Source: Haberlea rhodopensis (Eukaryota > Streptophyta > Magnoliopsida > Lamiales > Gesneriaceae). Taken from it: 64,000 bases of DNA. Within the stretch, counting starts at the first letter, position 1; each line of letters begins with the position of its first letter. The notes under the pieces were generated by a model. The model saw only the letters and a list, made by a program, of their open reading frames with translations. It had not been told where the DNA came from and did not search any database. This document shows, piece by piece, positions 34,757-48,179 of this stretch. Location: NCBI GenBank assembly GCA_907163345.1, contig CAJQUN010000332.1:248001-312000 (forward strand), given 5' to 3'. A program made the position numbers and the translations under genes.

Positions 34757-37397
34757 TGTAAGGACCCCAAGCCCTTAAACCTTTATTAGTGTATTAACCA
34801 CTATGTGTGGTACATGCTTTCTATAAATGTCAATCGGGAAGCTCTGATGATACTTAATCATTGCCTGTCAATAAAAGACTCATATGTTTGCCCTTTACCA
34901 ACCCCTTGGTGCCACTTTTCACATTGTAAACCTTTACAAAAATTTGGGCAGAGTCTCCCCATAAATAGAGCTATCCCAAAACAGAGTACAACACATAACA
35001 AAATTCCCGGCCAGGGAACACATAATACTCAACAGAAAGCAGTAATACAAGTAGATTTCCCAGCCAGGGAAGACACCACACATAGGTCAACAAAAGTGGG
35101 TTCCAACACCCACATAATACACCAATGACTCTCATATCATTCTAGCAATTCAACCTAATTGCATGCAACCTTAAATGAAAGAGAGAAAGGCTCATGCCTT
35201 TATATACAATCCATATACAAGTATAATCGTGCTCACATGCGAGCATCATGAATATGAATATGTATAAATCCTCAGGTGTATATATAGGTACTCTATACGA
35301 TACCGTGCTCCATCAAGCCCTGGTACCACGATCCTGGGAGTACCTCAAATCAACAGCTCGAGCTCAGCTCCATAGCCATCGATGTACCTGTCCACCTGTC
35401 CCAACAGAGACAGCCCCCAACGGGGTGAGCATACCAATACACAAAATCCCATAATCATAATAATGAAATTCATAATTTACAACAAGGTAAATGCTAATGA
35501 ATTTAAATGATACTCCCTGGATGGCAACATCCTCATCCGGGATTCCGTGTACTGTCCCTGTTCTCACAACATCAAACTCATCAAATCTCATAAATCAGTA
35601 AATCAACACATTGATTTACACATCGCATGCCTGATCCTCGAATATCAACATATAGTGATTACAAATTCATTAAACATGCAATTACAGATATCACAATATC
35701 TAATACTGATTTCACAACCTTGCTATCAATCACAGATAGCTCAAATGCCTTAGCATTTATTTTACCAATCCTTCATTATACTTAGACATCTCAAGTGTCT
35801 TATAATGAATACATGAGTCTACAAACCTAGACATCTCAAATGTCTTATAATGAATACACGATTCTACGAACTTAGACATCTCAAATGTCTTACGAAGAAT
35901 ACATGATTTTACAAACCTAGACATCTCAAATGTCTCATAATATAGTCATATAAACCCAGTACCCCATATATCATGCAAGAGTCATCCTACTCTAGTGTCA
36001 CGCACGCTACAAGCGGCGATATCAAGATTTGGGTCATTCCTTGGCTATATCAACATATATGTATAACCATACGCAAAACATTCAATGCAATCAAAAACAC
36101 CTTATGCATTTCACATATATATAGTAATGCTCGTACGTCGCACGTACCTTAAATCTCCGAAGTCCGAGCCAAGCCTTGCTCGAGTTCCATGCCCCGAGGA
36201 ATGATGTGCTAACACGATAAACAATTCACCATTATTTACGAACATGTAACCTATGCTCAAGCACACCCATATCCCTCACAACATTGTCAATACACGACAA
36301 TTATCCTCTTAAAAGACCCGGGGTAGGGTACATGCAGGGAAGGAAATAAATGAGACAATCGAAATTTGTTCAAGAATGCCCTACAAAAATCGAACCTTAA
36401 TCTCACAATTTCGAACCCAATAAAATACCATAATTCATCTAAAATGTGAATTAATCAATCCATAGCATGAATAATCATCCTACATGCCAAACCCCCAAAT
36501 TTGAAATCCAAATCCCTAAAATTCGAAACCCAAGCCCCTAAAATTCGAAATCCAAGAAGCATCATAATGCATCTACAACATGAATTTATCAATCCATAAC
36601 AAGAATCACCACAACCCTTCCAAAACCCCCAAAATCGAACCCATTTCATGCACCCAACCAAAATTTCGAACCAATCCCACCAACAACAATAATCCGAACA
36701 AATCGAACACAAAAATGGCAGGGAATTGCACGAAAATAACGAAAAAGGGGTTAGGATGATTACCCAAACGAAAATCGGAAGAAATCGGACCAAAATCGAA
36801 GAACCCTAGAATTTGGGGATCGCCGCTCTTTCTCAAAATCCGACTTCCACACGCGACGAAACCTCGAATTGATGGAGGGGAAAGAAGCGCCTCGTCGAGA
36901 CGAAGACGGGGGTAGGTCACACGCGCCGATCGGCGGCCGGACGGCGGCGGGCGCACCGCTTGAAGCCGCGGGGGCAGGGGCTGACGGGAGTGGCGCGCGG
37001 GAGGGAGAGAAGAATAAAGGGGCTGAAATGAATTTTGTGTAAAATTTTGGGTTTAATTGGTATTTATAGCAAAAATACCCCGAAAAATTAATAGCCCCAC
37101 AAATACATCATGATTCCTTAAAAATCATCTGTTTTCAAAAATTCTCTCTCTAACTCCAAAACCCTCTACCGGTGCTCACATAGCACCCGAGATTCCGAGA
37201 CACATCAAAAACCCAACTCTTAGGTTTTACACCGTAATGTGAATACAATCTCAACCTCTGGATCCAACGATCCCAACTGCCCAAATAAACGAGCCCAGAA
37301 GGCTCAATACCTCAATTAAACTCCAAATCGTCACGTAAAACCACTTTAGGGATTATTAATACTCCGGGATTAACACCTATAATCCCTGGTCATCACA
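34757..37397 (-). repeat. Element C 5' LTR
   Basis: 2641 bp, apparently identical to 27968-30608. TATA box at 37061-37068 and GTACGT hairpin at 36133-36147. The GC-rich leader is at about 36890-37010. Confidence 0.93.
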
Positions 37398-39310
37398 GCC
37401 ACGGGGTAAGATGCCCATATGGTAAGAGGTCATACGATGTTATTATGTGGTAAGATGCCACAGGGTAAGATGCCCATGTGCATGAATATGAACCAGGGAA
37501 AATGAAAAGAAGTTAATGAATAACCAGCAAGCTTACTCAACTATGATTTCGTACATTTATTGTTATAGCTATAAGATGATGATGCTTATATGATGATGAT
37601 ATATAAGATGATGATGCTATAAGATGATGATGTATAAGATGATGATGCTTATATGATGATGATGTATAAAATGATGATGCTATAAGATGATGATGTATAA
37701 GATGATGATGCTATAAGATGACGATGCTATAAGATGACGATGCTTGTAAGATGATGATGCTATAAGATGATGATGTATAAGATGATGATGCTATAAGATG
37801 ATGATGTATAAGATGATGATGCTATAAGATGATGATGTATAAGATGATGATGCTTATATGATGACGATGTATAAGATGATGATGCTTATAAGATGATGAT
37901 GTATAAGATGATGATGCTATAAGATGACGATGCTTATGTGATGATGATGTTATAAGATGATGATATTTATGAAATGATGATGCTCATATGATGAAGATGT
38001 TATAAGATGGTGATAATTATAAGATGATGATTTTAATCATTCATGTCAAGAATTAATGACTATATGCATGGCTATGAAACAGGGACATTGGAGTGTCCAG
38101 GGTGTATAGGCATTAGAGGAATGTTGGGTAAAGACCCACTACTCTATTGATTTTCTTCCCACAGTATGGTATGCCGTGTGGAAACGTCCATCTTATTGGT
38201 AGGTTTGAAGTGAACCTAGAGGGGCAGCGACTAGTTTGTCTGTCGTGTGTATGCAGCACCAAGAGGGGCTTGCTAGAGCCGTTATACTGCTCGTAGGAAC
38301 CAAGTGGCAAATCGTAAGGTGATACGATGTGGATTGTGGTGGACTCTAGTAGTCACCATGTCATCGAGGTTGAGGTTGTGCATGCCTCACTGAAACGTGT
38401 ATACGTTATGTTTAATCTTGGTGAGACTTGTCTGTGACAGCTCATGATGTTGGAGTACCAACAAAAGAGTCATCAAGTCGTCGTTGATTCGATCTGGGAA
38501 TCCATGTATTTGGGATGCAATGGGTTTATTGCACGTCCTTTCAAGTTTGAAACTCTGAGGAGTCTCGATTGTTTGTTTATGACCAGGATGTGGTTCTTGG
38601 GATATCCAGAGGTGGACATCTTATGAGATATCTTTTGTGTGAATCTGTGGCCGCGAGTTGCCCAATTTGAGTTGCAATGATGTGACTGCTCCTTCGACAG
38701 AGGAGGTTTGAAAGTGGAAACCAGGTTTGGTGTGTGTACACCGTGGAATACTAGTGTTTCCCTCGTAACGATGTATGTTAGACATCGTGAGTCATGATAA
38801 GAGATGTCATTGAATGATATCTACGATGGAATCGGGAGCGATTCGGATCCTCGCAGTTTCAGTTGACTAACTGCTTTTGGATTGTTAGCGTGGGTTGCGC
38901 TGACGCTTTTTGACGTTATGATGGATTTGGAAGTCTGTTCCACTTCAGAGTTGACACGAGGTCAACGTTCCCACAGTTGAGGTGTCATTCAGGATGCGTT
39001 CTTACTGTTTGTATTAGAACGAAGGATGATTGTCCGATCTACAGTCGTAAGTATCGGTTGTTTTGCAGTCATGAGGGACTGACTTTTGGGATGACCCGCA
39101 TCGAGGTACGTTTGCCTCTTGGGTGATATATTGGTTTTGGGTAAGTCGCCCTGTTTCAGAGTTGATGTGAGGTAAGTATCCTCGCGTTTATTAAGACGAT
39201 TCTGTTATGATCTAGAATCGAGGTTATGGCTCCATGTTGTGGTGTACCCCGGGTGTTACGGGATACACCGGTGCTAATTTCGAGGACGAAATTCTTTTAG
39301 TGGGGTATAT
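37398..39310 (+). mobile_element. Element B internal region, copy 2, right part
   Basis: Resumes with the duplicated GCCAC and the last two units of the hairpin array, then the ATGATG array (37570-38035). The 1.25-kb unique block follows and ends in the polypurine tract. One clear difference from copy 1 is at about 39006 (TTACTGTTTG versus TTACTGGTTG). Confidence 0.92.
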
Positions 39311-41768
39311 TGTGATGACCTGGGATTGGAGATGTTAATCCCGGAGTGTTAATAACCCCTAAAGATGTTTTACGTAGCGATTTGGAGTTTAATCGCGGTG
39401 TTGGGCCTTCTGGGCTCGTCTATTTGAGTAGTTGGGATCGTTGGATCTCGAGGTTGAGATTGTATTCTCATTTCGGTGAAAACCTGTGAGTTGGGTTTTT
39501 AGTTTGACTCGGAATCTCGGGTGCTTGGTGTGGGCACCGGTAGGGGGTTTTTGAGTTAGAGAGAGAGTTTTTGAAAACAGATGATTTTTAATGAATCATG
39601 ATGTATTTGTGGGGCTATTAGTATTTCGGTGTATTTTGCTATAAATACAAGTTGAAGCCGAGATTTTTATTAAAATCCCATTTTCAGCCCCAACCCGCGT
39701 CTCTCTCTCTCTCCCGCCGATTCCCGAAATTCCTGCCCAGCCCGCGCACGAAAACGCCTCGCCCGCCGCCGTCCGGCCGCCGATCGGCGCGTCCGACCTA
39801 CCCACGGCTTCGTCTCGACCAGGCGCTCCTTTCCCCTCCGTCAATTCGAAGTTTCATCGCGGTTTGAGTTCGAATTTTACAGAAGAGCGGCGATCCCCAA
39901 ATTCTAGGGTTTATCGATTTTGGTCGATTTTTCTTCCGATTTTCGTTTGGGTAACGTTCTTTACCTCTTTTTCGTCCCTCTCACGTAATTCCCTGCTATT
40001 TTTGGTGGATTTGTGTTCGAATGTAAAGAACTATAAGGGTTCGAATTTAAGGGATTGTTTGGTTCGAAAATTGAGGGCTTTAAATTCGAAAATTGGGGGT
40101 TTTGGGCATGAGGATGATGATTCTTGTTGTTATTCGATTTATTAATGTTTAAATGAATTATGATGCTTTTTGGGTTCGATTTGTGAGATAAGGGTTCGAA
40201 AATTTGTAGGGTATCATTGAACAATTTTCGTTGTTGTCTCATTCGTTCCCCTCCCTGCATGTACCCTGCCCCGGGTCTTTTAAATGATTTATTGTCGTGT
40301 GTTGACGATATGTTGAGGGTTATGGGTGTGCTTGAGCATGGGTTGCATGTTCGTAAATAATCGTGAATTATTTATCGTGTTAGCACATCATTCCTCGGGG
40401 CATGGAACTCGAGCAAGGTTTGGCTCGGACTTCGAGGATTTAAGGTACGTTTATCGTACGAGCATAACTTAAATGATGTTTTACAAGTATGATGCATGAT
40501 TTAAAATACATGAAATGCTTTACTATGATGGCACCGTGACTTGGTTACGTTATGTTGAATCACATGGTGAAATGCTTGGTGCCGCTATGAAGCGAGCAAA
40601 TGATGGGTGTGGTCGCTACGGAGCGAACACCAGTAGTATGACGCTACTTTGAAGCAAGAAATGAAAACGTGGTGTTGATTAGATATCTAGGATATCTGTA
40701 TTTTATTCCCTATTGGTAATGAATAGGAACAGAGACGTAGTTAATCAAAGAAGTGATTAACTAGTATCGGAAGTTAAGGAAGTCTCAATATGATATCTAG
40801 AATTATGATAATTGCTAGATAAAGAAAGATGTTATGAAATGTTGTTAATTCGAAACTGGTTAGGGTTAACCAATATGATGATTAACTGCATATTCAGGAT
40901 TTGATGATCTATCTGTTTTGAGAACAGGGTTATTACAGGGGTACGCTAGGATGATGATGATACCATCCAGGAAGTGTCACATATGTTCCACAATATTTAC
41001 ATTTTCGTAAATTATGTATTATGTCATTATGATTATGAAATTGTGGAATTTGTATGCTCACCCCGTTGGGGGCTGTCTCTGTTGGGACAGGTGGACAGGT
41101 ACATCGATGGCTTTGGAGATGAGCTCGAGCTGTTGATTGGATGTACTCCCAGGATCGTGGTACCAGGGCTTGAAGGAGCACGGTATCGTATAGAGTACCT
41201 ATATATATATATACACCCATGATGGTTATACACATGATTATGATGCTCGCATGTGAGCACGATGGTACTTGTATATGGGTTGTATATAAAGGCATGAGCC
41301 TTTCTCCCTCTCATTCTATGTTGCATGCAATTAGATGTAGAATTGCTAAAGGAGTATGAGAGTTATTAGTGTATGTGGGTGTTGAAACCCACTTTTGTTG
41401 CCATATGTGTGGTGTCTTCCCTGGCTGGGAATTTACTTGATATTACTGCTTTCTGATGAGTTTTATGTGTTCCCTGGCCGGGAATTATGTTGTGTGCTGT
41501 ACTTTTATTTCGGGATAGCTCTATTTATGGGGAGACTCTGCCCAAATTTTTATAAAAGTCCACAATGTAAAAGTGGTGTAATGGGCGAACTCTATGAGTC
41601 TCTTGTTGTTAGGATGATAAACTTTTAACTTTGTATGTTAAAGAAAACTTTGTAATTGCCATTCAATGGTAAAGTACCATCGGAGTTCCCGAATGATTTT
41701 ATGGAAAGCATGTGCCACACATAATGATTAATACACTAATCAAGGGTTAAGTATTTGGGGTCCTTACA
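39311..41768 (+). repeat. Element B LTR 3
   Basis: 2458 bp and slightly more different from LTRs 1 and 2 (about eight changes by eye), for example GACCAGGCGCTCC, which shifts short frames in the leader. It ends at the ATATG target duplication. Confidence 0.93.
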
Positions 41769-42732
41769 ATATGGGCATCTTACCCTATGGCATCTTACCA
41801 CCTTATAAACATCATATCATTCTATAAACATCATATTAACATCATCATTACTTATCATAATCGTCATCGTAAACGTCATATCATCTTCATTTATCATAAC
41901 ATCATCATAAGTATCTTGTCATCTTTATTCATTATAAAATCATCTTCATTGTGAACTTACTTATCATAACATCATCTTAAACATCTTATCAATTTTTTTT
42001 TTTTTATTCATTATACACATCATCATGGCATCGTAAATTCTTATGCAATCATAGTATGATCATAATATAGGAGTATGGCCTCTTACCATATGGGCATCTT
42101 ACCCCGTGGCATCTTACCACATCATAACATCGTATCACATCATCATAAACTTACTTATCAAAATCATCATCGTAACATCATCATCATAGCCATCATCATC
42201 ATAACTTACTTATCATAATCATCATCATCATAACATTATCATCATAATCATCATCATCATAAACATCATAAAAACTTATGCATTCAATGCATAGTCAGAG
42301 TTAGGAGTGTGTTACCGTCCGATGCCCGTACGCTTCTTACGTACCTTCCTTGCTTGAACATTACATGAACAAACGCATTAGTATATTCAATAATAATTGA
42401 GACCATACCGAAGTATTCCACTGTCGGTTGTCTACCCAATCTGTCCTCAGACAATACGTCATATCTTTCTTTTCCCTAAGTTTCTTCCAAAATCAGATTC
42501 CTTGGCACGTAGCATATAGAGTGTTAGACATCACTATTAATGCCATCCTATCATGTTCCACACGATTCCTGCAACCACAATGGTTAGCAATACCACTTTT
42601 CATAACATAAAAGCACATAAACAATTAGTCATGTCGTATAACATTAATGCCATCATGCATAAATATGTGCTATCAATAACTTCCTAGGCCCTCAACAGCC
42701 CCAATGAGCAACCACTGCTCTGATACCACTAA
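41769..42732 (-). mobile_element. Element D internal region, 5' portion
   Basis: Resumes after the ATATG duplication with remnants of a 59-bp AAGA-loop hairpin array (41769-41805, 42073-42135) in ATC-rich DNA. The GTACG hairpin (42328-42344) follows, then sequence homologous to 19860-20250 of element B in reverse, ending in the primer-binding site. Confidence 0.85.
42717..42728 (-). promoter_or_regulatory. Primer-binding site of element D
   Basis: TGGTATCAGAGC in sense, four bases from the LTR edge at 42733. Confidence 0.9.
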
Positions 42733-45301
42733 TGTAAGGACCCCATATACTTAACCCTTGATTAGTGTATTAATCATTATGTGTGGCACATGCTTTCAAT
42801 AAAATTATTTGGGAAACTCAGATGATACTTTACCATTGAATGGCAATTTCAAAGTTTTCTTTAACATACAGTGTTATAAGCTCATCATCCTAACAACAAC
42901 AGACTCACAGGGTTCGCCCATTACACCACTTTTTACATTGTGGACTTTTATAAAAATTTGGGCAGAGTCTCCCCATAAATAGAGCTATCCCGGAATAAAA
43001 GCACAACACATAACATAATTCCCGGCCAGGGAAGACATAAAACTCATCCGAAAACAGCAATATCAAGTAAATTCCCAGCCAGGGAAGACACCACACATAT
43101 GACAACAAAAGTGAGTTTCAACACCCACAATACACCAATGACTCTCATATCATTTAGCAATTCTACCTCCAATTGCATGCAACATAGAATGAAAGAGAGA
43201 AAGGTTCATGCCTTTATATACAACGCATATACAAGTAATCTTGCTCACATGCGAGCATCATGAATATGTATATAACCCTCATGGGTATATAAGTACTCTA
43301 TACGATACCGTGCTCCATCAAGCCCTGGTACCACGATCCTGGGAGTACATCCAATCAACAGCTCGAGCTCATCTCCAAAGCCATCGATGTACCTGTTCAC
43401 CTGCCCCAACAGAGACAGCCCCCAACGGGGTGAGCATACCAATTCCACAATTTCATAAGCATAATGACATAATACATAATTTACGAAAATGTAAATATTG
43501 TGGAACATATGTGATACTTCCTGGATGGTATCATCCTCATCATAGCGTACCCCTGTAATAATCCTGTTCTCAAAACAGATAAATCATCAAATCCTGAATA
43601 TGCAGTTAATCATCATATTGGTTAACCCTAGCCAGTTTCAATTTAACAACATTTCATAACATCTTTCTTTATCTAGCAATTATCATAATTCTAGATATCA
43701 TATTGAGATTTCCTTAACTTCCGATACTAGTTAATCACTTCTCTGATTAACTACGTCTCTGTTCTTATTCATTACCAATAGGGAATAAAATACAGATATC
43801 CTAGATATCTAATCAAATACCACCTTTTTCATTTCTTACTTCAAGTAGCATCATACTATCGGTGTTTGCTCCGTAGCAACCACACCCCATCATTTGCTCG
43901 CTTCATAGCGGCACTAAGCATTTCACCATGTGAATCAACATAATGTAATCAAGTCCCGGTACCATCATAGTAAAACATCTCATGTATTTTAAATCATGCA
44001 TGATACTTGCAAAAACATCATTTAAACTATGCTCGTACGCTAAACGTACCTTAAATCCTCGAAGTCCGAGCCAAACCTTGTTCGAGTTCCATGCCCCGAG
44101 GAACGATGTGCTAACACGATAAATAATTCACAATTATTTACGAACATGCAACCCATGCTCAAGCACATCCATAACCCTCAAAATATTGTCGACACACGAC
44201 AATTAAACATCTAAAAGACCCGGGGCAGGGTACATGCAGGGAGGGAAAACAAATGCAACATATCGAAAAATTGCTCAAGAACACCTTCAATAATTCGAAC
44301 CCAACCAACACAAATCAAACCCGAATAATCACCATAATTCATCTAACACATGAATTAATCAATTAACAACAACAATAATCGCCCCACATGCCAAAACCCC
44401 CAAAATTCGAATTCAAGCCCTAACTTCGAATCCAATTCCTCAATTTCGAACACAATCAAGCATCATAATGCATTTAAACAAGAATTAATCGAATAACAAC
44501 AAGAATCATCATCCTCATGCCAAAAATCCAAATTTTCGAACCCTAACTCCCAAAATCGAGCTGAAATTCGAACTAAAAGCAACAATTATTTCGAACCATA
44601 AAAGTCTTAAATCATCGACTCAAAATCAGCTTAAAAACGCCCCAAAAACACCAGAAAAATCGTACCAAAAACATACCAAAATCGAGCTCCAAAAATCGGA
44701 CAGAAATCAGTTTTTGAAACCTACGCTTCTCTGGCAAATCCGAGCTCAAATCGCGACCAAACTTCAAATTGATGGTATGGATAGGAGCGCCTGGAAGAGA
44801 CGATTCCAACGGCGGGTGGCACGCGCCGAACGGCGGCCGGACGGCGGCGGGCGGAGCACTTTTGTGCGCGGTGGTCAAAGGGGATCGGGAAAGGGGCGCG
44901 CGGGTGGAGAGAGAAATGAGGTGCTGAAATGGTTCCGATAATTAAAATCTCGGGTTCAACTGGTATTTATAGCAAAAATACCCCGAAATACTAATATCCC
45001 CACAAATACATCATGATTCATTAAAAATCATCTGTTTTCAAAAACTCTCTCTCTAACTCAAAAACCCCCTACCGGTGCCCACACCAAGCACCCGAGATTC
45101 CGAGTCATACTAAAAACCCAACTCACAGGTTTTCACCGAAATGAGAATACGATCTCAACCTCGGGATCCAACGATCCCAATTACTCAAATAGACGAGCCC
45201 AGAAGGCCCAACACCGCGATTAAACTCCATGTCGCCACGTAAAACAACTTTAGGGGTTATTAATACTCCGGGATTAACATCCCTAATCTCAGGTCATCAC
45301 A
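42733..45301 (-). repeat. Element D 5' LTR
   Basis: 2569 bp, the partner of 12039-14607 with about 20 differences. TATA box on the minus strand of 44964-44971, GTACG hairpin at 44035-44049, GC-rich leader near 44780-44910. Confidence 0.92.
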
Positions 45302-47500
45302 TGTTTTAGCTTGGTTAAATCATGTAGGGTTGTATAGTTTTATTCAAATTGCCTCTTGTTGGATCGAATTGTTGCTGCGGTTTGAAGAATTCTGCTATCG
45401 ATTTTGCTTCCCTGCTGCTTGTAGGCTTAACTTCATGCTTAGTCGCTTATTATCTTGTTTGGTTTGGGTTTTGGCTTGAGTATCACATGGTGGAGGGTTT
45501 AATAAGCTTTGCAATTTCAATTTTTGTTGAGCCGATTTTCTGTTTCAAATTTTGGGGATTTTGCTGTCAATATCTTTAGGCTTTGTTGCTCATGAGTTTT
45601 GTTCATGTTTAGGCAATTTTTAACTCATTGGGCACGCGTTATCACAAGTTAAATGTTGACACAGATGTTTGGGCAGCACCTTATTTGTTTCATGTTATGT
45701 TGATCGATTTTTGCTGCTGTGTGTGAGTGTGTGTCACTGTGTGCGTGAGTTTGTGCGTGTGTTAATTTGTGTGTTTAGATGTTGTTTACACATTTGTGTG
45801 GGTATTTTAGTGTGTAGATGGTGTTTATGCAAGTAATTATGTATTCCTACTACATGTATTGAAGTGTAAATGTGTTATAGATGTATGTGGTTAGATGAAG
45901 CATTGTAAATGAAGAATGATAACTTGTATTGGTATAGCGGGTTAAGGCGGTTAAGTGATTACAATTCGAGTACGAATATTGTAATTGGGAATTGGAGAGC
46001 ATGAGGGATGCTATTAATTGTTATAAGGGGAATTGTTGACTTGTACATTGACTAGTATCATTGTTGGTTAAATATGAAGATTAAAAATCATGCATGGAAG
46101 GTGCTTGTTAATATGCTTAAATGTGGTTCAAGTGTGGGCCTAAGCCTTGTTAGTGGGGGTGAAAAGCACTAACTTGGCTTGTAGCCATTGTAATAATTTG
46201 GTGGGTGTTGATACTTATTTAATCGATTATTACTTTGATAGATTATGGATATATGAGATAAAAGTTGTCGAATTTAAATAATTGAAATTATATGATCGAT
46301 ATCGGTTGGATTATAAATGAGCTAATATTGAGTGATGGTTTTAATATAGATCCTACATGATTCTTCGGATGTCGGGATAGCGTATCATGTTGTCGACTAT
46401 AAGGTACGTGGTGACGTACGAGCAGGTATAATATGAATTATTTCATATTCTAGTGTTCATATATCGTTGAATTGTGATGACTGAATATAAGTGAACGGAT
46501 ATGTCAATTGAGTTTAGTATATGTGGTATGGTGGACACGTAAATGTACGTGGTCCGGACATGGAATTGGGCATGGATGCCTTTGGCATGACTAGTATGAG
46601 AAAGTGTTGAGTGATAGATTGATAGACAGAACTGCATTGATATGGAATTATTTATGATTGAGCATAAATAATATATTCTTGTTGTATTGAATTCATCGTG
46701 TGGTTGAGTATCATATTTTCAGCGACGATACTAAAGTCGATATTATGAAGGCGTGTAAGATTGAAATAGGAACATTGCGTGGAAGCTATACAGATTCAGG
46801 ACTTCACAGGGAGTACATCTTATAGATTTTCGATACTCTTAAATTATGATATCATGATCTTTATGCATTGTTATGATATGGGTAGCGTGATGTTGGTATC
46901 CTCACCCTGTGGGGGGGCTGTTTCTGTTGAACAGGTAGAACAGGTACGACATGTACTACTGCGTTTTGGGATGGTAAGCTCGAACTCGTTGAACGATGCT
47001 GCTTCCCGGAGTGTGGTTGGAGTATGGGATGAAGGCATGCATTATTTATGCATTTAACTGGTATTCAATTATTTATTGCTCGTATGTGAGCATCTGGATG
47101 CATGTATATGAACTTTATAATGGTGTTGAAGCCCATTTTTGATGTCTTCTTAGTATTGTGTTTTCCCTGGCTGGGAACTTACTTAGGGTTTTGGTTTCTT
47201 ATCAGTATTGTGTTTTTCCCTGGCTGGGAGTTATTTTGTGATGTGTTTCATTTTCGGATAGCTCAATTTATGGAGAGACTCTGCCCAATTTTTTATAAAA
47301 CCCATAAAGTAAAAGTGGTGCAATGGTGATGATAATGGGTGAACCTTGAGTCTTATTGTTGGTAGAAGTGATCATTCCATGCTGAGTATCATGGAGAATA
47401 TGTGAAGCATGTAATGATTCTTTTATAGAATGATTTTTTTTTTATACTCATACGATGTCATAAATGCATTTATGACGAGTTAAGGGGTTGGGGCCTTACA
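45302..47500 (+). repeat. Element E 5' LTR, part right of insertion D
   Basis: Continues from 12038 after the TGTTT duplication. Contains a GTACGT hairpin with loop GGTG (46404-46419), an acceptor-like GGGCTGTTTCTGTTGAACAG (about 46914-46933), twin TTCCC/GGGA hairpins (about 47163 and 47216) and the GAGACTCTGCCC box. Ends GGGGCCTTACA at 47500. The leader has several short open frames but no recognisable protein. Confidence 0.8.
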
Positions 47501-47504
47501 TTAG

Positions 47505-47516
47505 TGGTACCAGAGC
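47505..47516 (+). promoter_or_regulatory. Variant primer-binding site of element E
   Basis: TGGTACCAGAGC, one base different from the TGGTATCAGAGC of all other elements here. Confidence 0.75.
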
Positions 47517-48179
47517 AGTGGTTGGCTCTTTGGGATGTCTAATGGCCTAGGGATGTGTTGATAGACATGTATATCACATACTTTTATGCATAATTGCAGT
47601 CTTCTGTCATTGTGACATGCCGCCTGCTATGTGCATTTTATGATATGAAGCAATGAAAATTGGTGTTATTGCTAACCATCGTGATTGCAGGATCGTATGA
47701 GATACGAAGAACATGATATTGATAAACGACCAGCAATACCAATGAACATACACAATGAGGGTGGTATGGTTGAAAAGCCTCGAGTATGGTAACACATTTT
47801 ATTTATATCATTAGCTGGACTATGGTGAAAATAATAATGCGTTTAAGGTGTGCGATGAATGACATCGCTGACGGTAATTAATGTTGATGACAAGTGGACG
47901 TTGTTACTAGTAGAGGGATAAATGCGTTTTATTGAGTTGAGTTTGGTGTACATGTTATGTATATGTATGTGCAGTGCTGAGAAATCTGATTTTGCAGGAA
48001 AAATCAGGAAATGAGTAAGATGATACGTTGTCTAAGGACAGTAATGGTGGATAACAGACAGTGGAATATTCGGGTATGATTTCCATATGATTATGAGATT
48101 TCAATTGATATTGAGCATACAAAAGTATTGCAATTAGAGTCTTGCTACAGGTATATCACCAACGATGGATCATAATATT

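Larger units (their letters stand above)
27968..37397 (-). mobile_element. Element C: complete noncoding LTR retrotransposon, very recent
   Basis: 9430 bp with LTRs of 2641 bp each (27968-30608 and 34757-37397) that align at a constant offset of 6789 bp, with no difference seen in the lines I compared. The flanks give a perfect GCCAC duplication (27963-27967, 37398-37402). The primer-binding site is at 34741-34752 and the polypurine tract with ATTTCGAGGACGAAAT box (minus strand) at about 30609-30640. The 4148-bp internal region has no recognisable gag or pol, so it is non-autonomous (inference). Confidence 0.94.
17390..41768 (+). mobile_element. Element B: tandem LTR-internal-LTR-internal-LTR noncoding retroelement
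   Basis: Three near-identical LTRs (17390-19846, 23609-26063, 39311-41768) separated by two near-identical internal regions. Each internal region begins with TTAG plus the primer-binding site and ends with a polypurine tract. A single ATATG duplication (17385-17389 and 41769-41773) brackets the whole array, so it entered once and then expanded. Element C (27968-37397) sits in the second internal region. No coding capacity was found. It resembles LARD elements in size (LTR about 2.46 kb, internal about 3.8 kb). Confidence 0.92.
12039..45301 (-). mobile_element. Element D: noncoding LTR retrotransposon (LARD-like) split by element B
   Basis: Two 2569-bp LTRs in the same orientation (12039-14607 and 42733-45301) flank about 3.74 kb of internal DNA, after removing the B insert and its duplicated ATATG. 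The primer-binding site lies at 42717-42728 and the polypurine tract at 14608-14625. The flanks give a perfect TGTTT duplication (12034-12038, 45302-45306). No gag or pol is recognisable, so movement would need proteins from elsewhere (inference). The LTRs differ at roughly 20 sites by eye. Confidence 0.9.
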
